Below the pieces are notes generated by a model, which ran no database searches, was not told where the DNA came from, and worked only from the letters and a program-made list of their open reading frames with translations. This document shows, piece after piece, positions 60,571 to 64,000 of a stretch of 64,000 bases of DNA. Positions within the stretch are counted from its first letter, which is position 1. Each line of letters opens with the position of its first letter. The DNA is taken from positions 22,308 to 86,307 of the forward strand of contig NZ_JAJUBC010000022.1 in assembly GCF_028683095.1 (NCBI RefSeq), written 5' to 3'. The position numbers and the translations under genes are program-made. Source of the DNA: Enterovibrio gelatinilyticus. Lineage in GTDB: Bacteria; Pseudomonadota; Gammaproteobacteria; Enterobacterales; Vibrionaceae.

Positions 60571-60602
60571 CTTTGGAAAACCAGCTCGGAACTAGGTTTT
60601 TC

Positions 60603-60909
60603 CGCCTTTCTTTCAGTGTGTCGCACTGACTTCCACACTGTAGGAAAGCAAAAAGTTATTTCATAACAGCCAATCAACGAAAACTCGCTGTATAACAAGA
60701 ACGCTTTTACCTCCAGATAAACTGATCCCTTTGAAAATCACTCTACGTAACTGTTATTAATGGTTTGCTCACATGTAAATCAACATGCGTTTTTGCTCAA
60801 AGATCGCTCGCTATCGGTATTTTGCCTAAAAACCCTGCCGCCTATCTGTTGTTATAGCGGCGTCAAACGCCGATAATACAAAGATCTTTATAAATTTTCG
60901 AAGAATGGC
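60603..60909. other. intergenic region upstream of rsxA
   Basis: Non-coding. It contains the promoter region of the rsx operon. No clear FNR, ArcA or other operator was identified by eye. Confidence 0.4.
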
Positions 60910-61491
60910 ATGACTGAGTATTTGTTGCTTCTTGTCGGCACTGTCCTTGTAAACAACTTTGTGTTGGTTAAGTTTCTTGGCCTCTGCCCATTTATGGGTG
61001 TCTCCAAGAAACTCGAAACTGCAATCGGGATGGGGCTGGCGACCACCTTTGTATTGACGCTTGCGTCAGTAAGCGCCTATTTGGTCGAGACCTATGTGTT
61101 GGCGCCGTTAGGCCTTGAGTACTTGCGTACCCTTAGCTTCATTCTCGTGATTGCTGTCGTTGTGCAATTCACAGAAATGGTGGTGCACAAAACCAGCCCG
61201 ACGCTCTACCGTTTACTCGGTATTTTTCTTCCGCTCATTACGACCAACTGTGCGGTATTAGGTGTTGCGCTATTGAACATCAATGAAAGGCACAACTTTA
61301 TAGAATCCATCATCTATGGCTTCGGCGCAGCGGCGGGTTTCTCATTAGTACTCATTCTGTTTGCCGCGATGCGTGAACGAATTGCGGCAGCTGATGTGCC
61401 ACAGCCATTCCGCGGCGCTTCTATCGCGATGATCACCGCTGGCTTGATGTCGCTAGCATTCATGGGCTTTACTGGGTTGGTGAAACTGTAA
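60910..61491 (+). CDS. rsxA: ion-translocating electron transport complex subunit RsxA/RnfA
   Basis: This integral membrane subunit of the Rnf complex has 193 residues, the same as in E. coli. It has six membrane helices, starting [20 protein letters not shown] and containing [14 protein letters not shown] and [18 protein letters not shown] cysteine pair (one in each of these segments) holds a [2Fe-2S] cluster in the membrane in structural studies. In vibrios Rnf couples reduced ferredoxin and NAD to a sodium gradient; in E. coli Rsx reduces SoxR. Its last base overlaps the rsxB start. Confidence 0.96.
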   Translation: MTEYLLLLVGTVLVNNFVLVKFLGLCPFMGVSKKLETAIGMGLATTFVLTLASVSAYLVETYVLAPLGLEYLRTLSFILVIAVVVQFTEMVVHKTSPTLYRLLGIFLPLITTNCAVLGVALLNINERHNFIESIIYGFGAAAGFSLVLILFAAMRERIAAADVPQPFRGASIAMITAGLMSLAFMGFTGLVKL

Positions 61492-62072
61492 TGACCGGAA
61501 TTTTAATTGCGGTGCTGGCTATCGCTGTACTTGCCGCTATTTTTGGTATTTTGCTAGGGTTTGCATCTATTCGGTTTAAAGTCGAAGCCGATCCCATTGT
61601 TGAACAAATTGATGCAATCCTACCTCAGACACAATGCGGTCAATGTGGTTATCCGGGTTGTCGACCTTATGCAGAGGCGATTGCCAACGGCGACACCATC
61701 AATAAGTGCCCTCCTGGTGGTCAAGCTACCATTGAAAAGCTCGCTAACCTCATGGGCGTTGAAGCGACAGAATCTGCACACGAAGAAGAAGCCGTTAAAA
61801 CGGTTGCTTTTATTTACGAAGATGACTGTATTGGTTGCACAAAATGCATCCAAGCGTGCCCTGTCGACGCCATTATTGGTAGTACCAAAGCCATGCACAC
61901 CATCATCAAAGACGAGTGTACTGGTTGCGATTTGTGTGTAGCCCCTTGCCCCACTGACTGTATTGAAATGATCCCAGTAAAAACCACACCTGAAACTTGG
62001 AAATGGCAGTTGGAGCAAATTCCTGTTGTTCAACTGTCTGATACGCCGCAGAAGGGAGCTGAGAAAGCATGA
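61491..62072 (+). CDS. rsxB: ion-translocating electron transport complex subunit RsxB/RnfB
   Basis: This iron-sulfur subunit has 193 residues. An N-terminal membrane helix (about residues 3-25) is followed by a [16 protein letters not shown] [4Fe-4S] domain. Two ferredoxin-type clusters follow, [16 protein letters not shown] and [18 protein letters not shown]. Its start overlaps rsxA by one base, and its stop overlaps the rsxC start as ATGA. Confidence 0.96.
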   Translation: MTGILIAVLAIAVLAAIFGILLGFASIRFKVEADPIVEQIDAILPQTQCGQCGYPGCRPYAEAIANGDTINKCPPGGQATIEKLANLMGVEATESAHEEEAVKTVAFIYEDDCIGCTKCIQACPVDAIIGSTKAMHTIIKDECTGCDLCVAPCPTDCIEMIPVKTTPETWKWQLEQIPVVQLSDTPQKGAEKA

Positions 62073-64000
62073 GCACCCTTATCGAACAAATAAAACAAGG
62101 CCAAGTCTGGGATTTTCATGGTGGTATCCATCCACCAGAAAACAAACGTCAGTCAAGTGAACAAGGTATATTGCCTGCCGAGATTCCGAATGAAATCGTG
62201 CTGCCGCTGAAACAACACATCGGAACGACAGGACAAGTTTTAGTCAGCGTCGGTGACAAAGTACTGAAAGGTCAACCACTGACAAAATCAGACATATTGC
62301 AGTGCTGCCCTGTACACGCACCGACATCAGGCGACGTGGTTGCCATAGAACCGCGCACCATCGCGCATGCCTCAGGTTTATCAGAAACCTGCATTGTGAT
62401 CCGCCCTGATTTTGAAGATGCGTGGTGTGAGAAAACCAGCCTGTCTGATTTCAGCCAAGCCACGCCAGAAACGCTCATTGATCATATTCGGATGATGGGT
62501 ATTGCAGGTATGGGTGGTGCGGGATTCCCTTCTGCGCGAAAACTACAAACGGCACTCGCACGCACAGAAGTGCTGATCATCAATGGCGCTGAATGTGAAC
62601 CTTACATCACCGCAGATGATCGCTTGATGCAAGAACGTGCAGAAGAGATCATTCAAGGTGTTGAAGTCCTCCAGCATATTGTAACGCCTCAAATAACAGT
62701 TCTCGCGTTGGAAGACAATAAGCCCGAAGCCATTGCAGCACTCAAAACAGCGACGACGGGTAAATCAAACATTTTGGTACAAGTCGTCCCCACCAAATAC
62801 CCATCTGGTGGTGAAAAACAACTGATCAAACTCATCACAGGCAAAGAAGTTCCCGCAAAATCTATTCCAGCCGCCATTGGCGTAATGATGCAGAACGTCG
62901 GAACGGTTTTTGCGATTAAGCGTGCAGTGATTGATGGTGAGCCATTAATTGAACGTGTGGTGACACTAACTGGCACCACACTTCACGAACAGAGAAACCG
63001 CTGGGCTCTGTTAGGAACACCTGTTCGCTTCCTATTAGACAAACACGGTTACCAACCCGACCCTAAACTCGAGCGGCTGATCATTGGTGGTCCTATGATG
63101 GGCTATACCGTTCCGCATGCTGATGTGCCTGTCACCAAAGTGACAAACTGCATTTTAGTGCCGAGCAAGAAAGAAATTGCACCTTCGCAAGGTGAAATGG
63201 CGTGTATTCGTTGCAGTGCTTGTGCAGAAGTTTGTCCTGCATCTTTATTGCCTCAGCAACTGCAGTGGTATGCCAAAGATCAAGATTTCGACAAATGCCA
63301 AGAATACGACCTCTTTGATTGTATTGAATGTGGCGCTTGCGCTTACGTCTGCCCTAGTGAAATTCCGCTGGTACAATACTACCGACAAGCTAAGGCAGAA
63401 ATTCGCACGCGTGATGCTGAAAAGCTTGCGGCAGAGAGAGCCCGTGAGCGTTTTGAAGCGAAAAAAATGCGCATGGAGCGTGAAAAGCAGCAACGCGAAG
63501 AGCGCCATAAAAAAGCAGCGGAAAATCGCCGCCAAGCCATGGCAAAATCTGACGACGGTGATGCCATCGCCGCAGCTATCGCTCGCGTAAAAGCAAAATC
63601 AGAACAAGGTAATGCCGCCACTGCTGTTAAACCCGCCGTTGCTGCTGCGATAGCTAAAGCCAAAGCGAAGCAAGCGGAAGCCGCTGCTCAAGGGCAGAGT
63701 GAGCCTGACAACAGCGAAATGAAGAAATTGCGTGAAGAACGCAAACGTCTGGCACGCGAACGAAAAGCATCGGAACAATCAGAGACTGAAACGTCAGCAC
63801 CAGAACCTATCGACGCCAACGTCGATCCAAAGAAGGCCGCTGTTGCTGCTGCCATTGCTCGAGCTAAAGCACGTAAAGCGACAGAACAAACCGAAGTTGA
63901 GGCCCCAACGGAAGAAGCCTCTGAAGCGGACCCGAAAAAAGCCGCTGTCGCCGCTGCTATCGCCCGAGCTAAAGTACGTAAAGCCGCACAGCAAGCTGAA
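62069..64000 (+). CDS. rsxC: ion-translocating electron transport complex subunit RsxC/RnfC, 3' part outside the window
   Basis: The frame starts at the ATG at 62069 ([16 protein letters not shown]) and is open for 644 codons to the window end. The NADH/FMN-binding region has [13 protein letters not shown] (near residue 148) and [17 protein letters not shown]. Two [4Fe-4S] motifs follow, [15 protein letters not shown] and [15 protein letters not shown] (near residues 375-425). After about residue 440 the protein is a charged, Ala/Lys/Arg-rich tail with repeated [14 protein letters not shown] units (Asp586 and Asp621 begin two of them). Long repetitive tails are usual for RsxC of vibrios and E. 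coli. The stop codon is not visible. Confidence 0.96.
   Translation, partial: MSTLIEQIKQGQVWDFHGGIHPPENKRQSSEQGILPAEIPNEIVLPLKQHIGTTGQVLVSVGDKVLKGQPLTKSDILQCCPVHAPTSGDVVAIEPRTIAHASGLSETCIVIRPDFEDAWCEKTSLSDFSQATPETLIDHIRMMGIAGMGGAGFPSARKLQTALARTEVLIINGAECEPYITADDRLMQERAEEIIQGVEVLQHIVTPQITVLALEDNKPEAIAALKTATTGKSNILVQVVPTKYPSGGEKQLIKLITGKEVPAKSIPAAIGVMMQNVGTVFAIKRAVIDGEPLIERVVTLTGTTLHEQRNRWALLGTPVRFLLDKHGYQPDPKLERLIIGGPMMGYTVPHADVPVTKVTNCILVPSKKEIAPSQGEMACIRCSACAEVCPASLLPQQLQWYAKDQDFDKCQEYDLFDCIECGACAYVCPSEIPLVQYYRQAKAEIRTRDAEKLAAERARERFEAKKMRMEREKQQREERHKKAAENRRQAMAKSDDGDAIAAAIARVKAKSEQGNAATAVKPAVAAAIAKAKAKQAEAAAQGQSEPDNSEMKKLREERKRLARERKASEQSETETSAPEPIDANVDPKKAAVAAAIARAKARKATEQTEVEAPTEEASEADPKKAAVAAAIARAKVRKAAQQAE

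Overview
This is a chromosomal segment of a gamma-proteobacterium of the family Vibrionaceae. The key evidence is the block uvrB - Qrr small RNA - luxO - luxU - yvcK - moa, the vibrio quorum-sensing locus. A secreted GH18 chitinase and an rnf/rsx sodium-pump operon fit the same group. Divergence of LuxO, LuxU and the Qrr RNA from the classical Vibrio versions suggests a Grimontia, Enterovibrio or Photobacterium-like genus, but this is inference. Two genes are cut by the window: asmA at the left end and rsxC at the right end. No insertion sequence, integron, prophage or CRISPR array was seen.

Layout. 1-6.3 kb: asmA, dcd, udk and mrp leftward, metG rightward. 6.4-9.3 kb: an unrecognised gene, a 17-copy heptanucleotide array and a PAS-type chemoreceptor. 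9.5-30.2 kb: a conserved core that follows the order known from Escherichia coli (serS, rarA, lolA, ftsK, lrp, trxB, cydDC, aat, infA, clpA, clpS, cspD), with ald and bpt added; icd follows. Aat, Bpt, ClpS and ClpA together form a complete bacterial N-degron pathway. 30.4-35.8 kb: rluE, mnmA, hflD, purB, roxA. 35.9-41.4 kb: oppABCDF, leftward. 41.5-43.0 kb: a gene-poor stretch with two small ORFs, each with its own terminator. 43.0-48.5 kb: chiA and the moaABCDE operon behind a probable molybdenum-cofactor riboswitch.

48.5-54.8 kb is the regulatory core. LuxU (HPt) phosphorylates LuxO, a sigma-54 activator. LuxO acts on the divergent qrr gene, which has a canonical sigma-54 promoter and LuxO boxes. 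A second sigma-54 promoter with a LuxO-like box lies in front of a LON-substrate-binding-domain gene at 49.07 kb. This is the most interesting unexplained signal in the window.

54.8-58.8 kb holds a four-gene cluster (SDR dehydrogenase, COG3618 amidohydrolase, enolase-superfamily dehydratase, class II aldolase) that looks like an oxidative sugar-acid route of unknown substrate. 59.5-60.6 kb holds four identical tRNA-Asn genes interleaved with and followed by five truncated tRNA-Asn 3' ends, three of them in modules with Rho-independent terminators. 60.9-64 kb starts the rsxABC electron-transport operon. A 185-266 bp element with 24-bp terminal inverted repeats occurs twice, at 15.97 and 34.44 kb.
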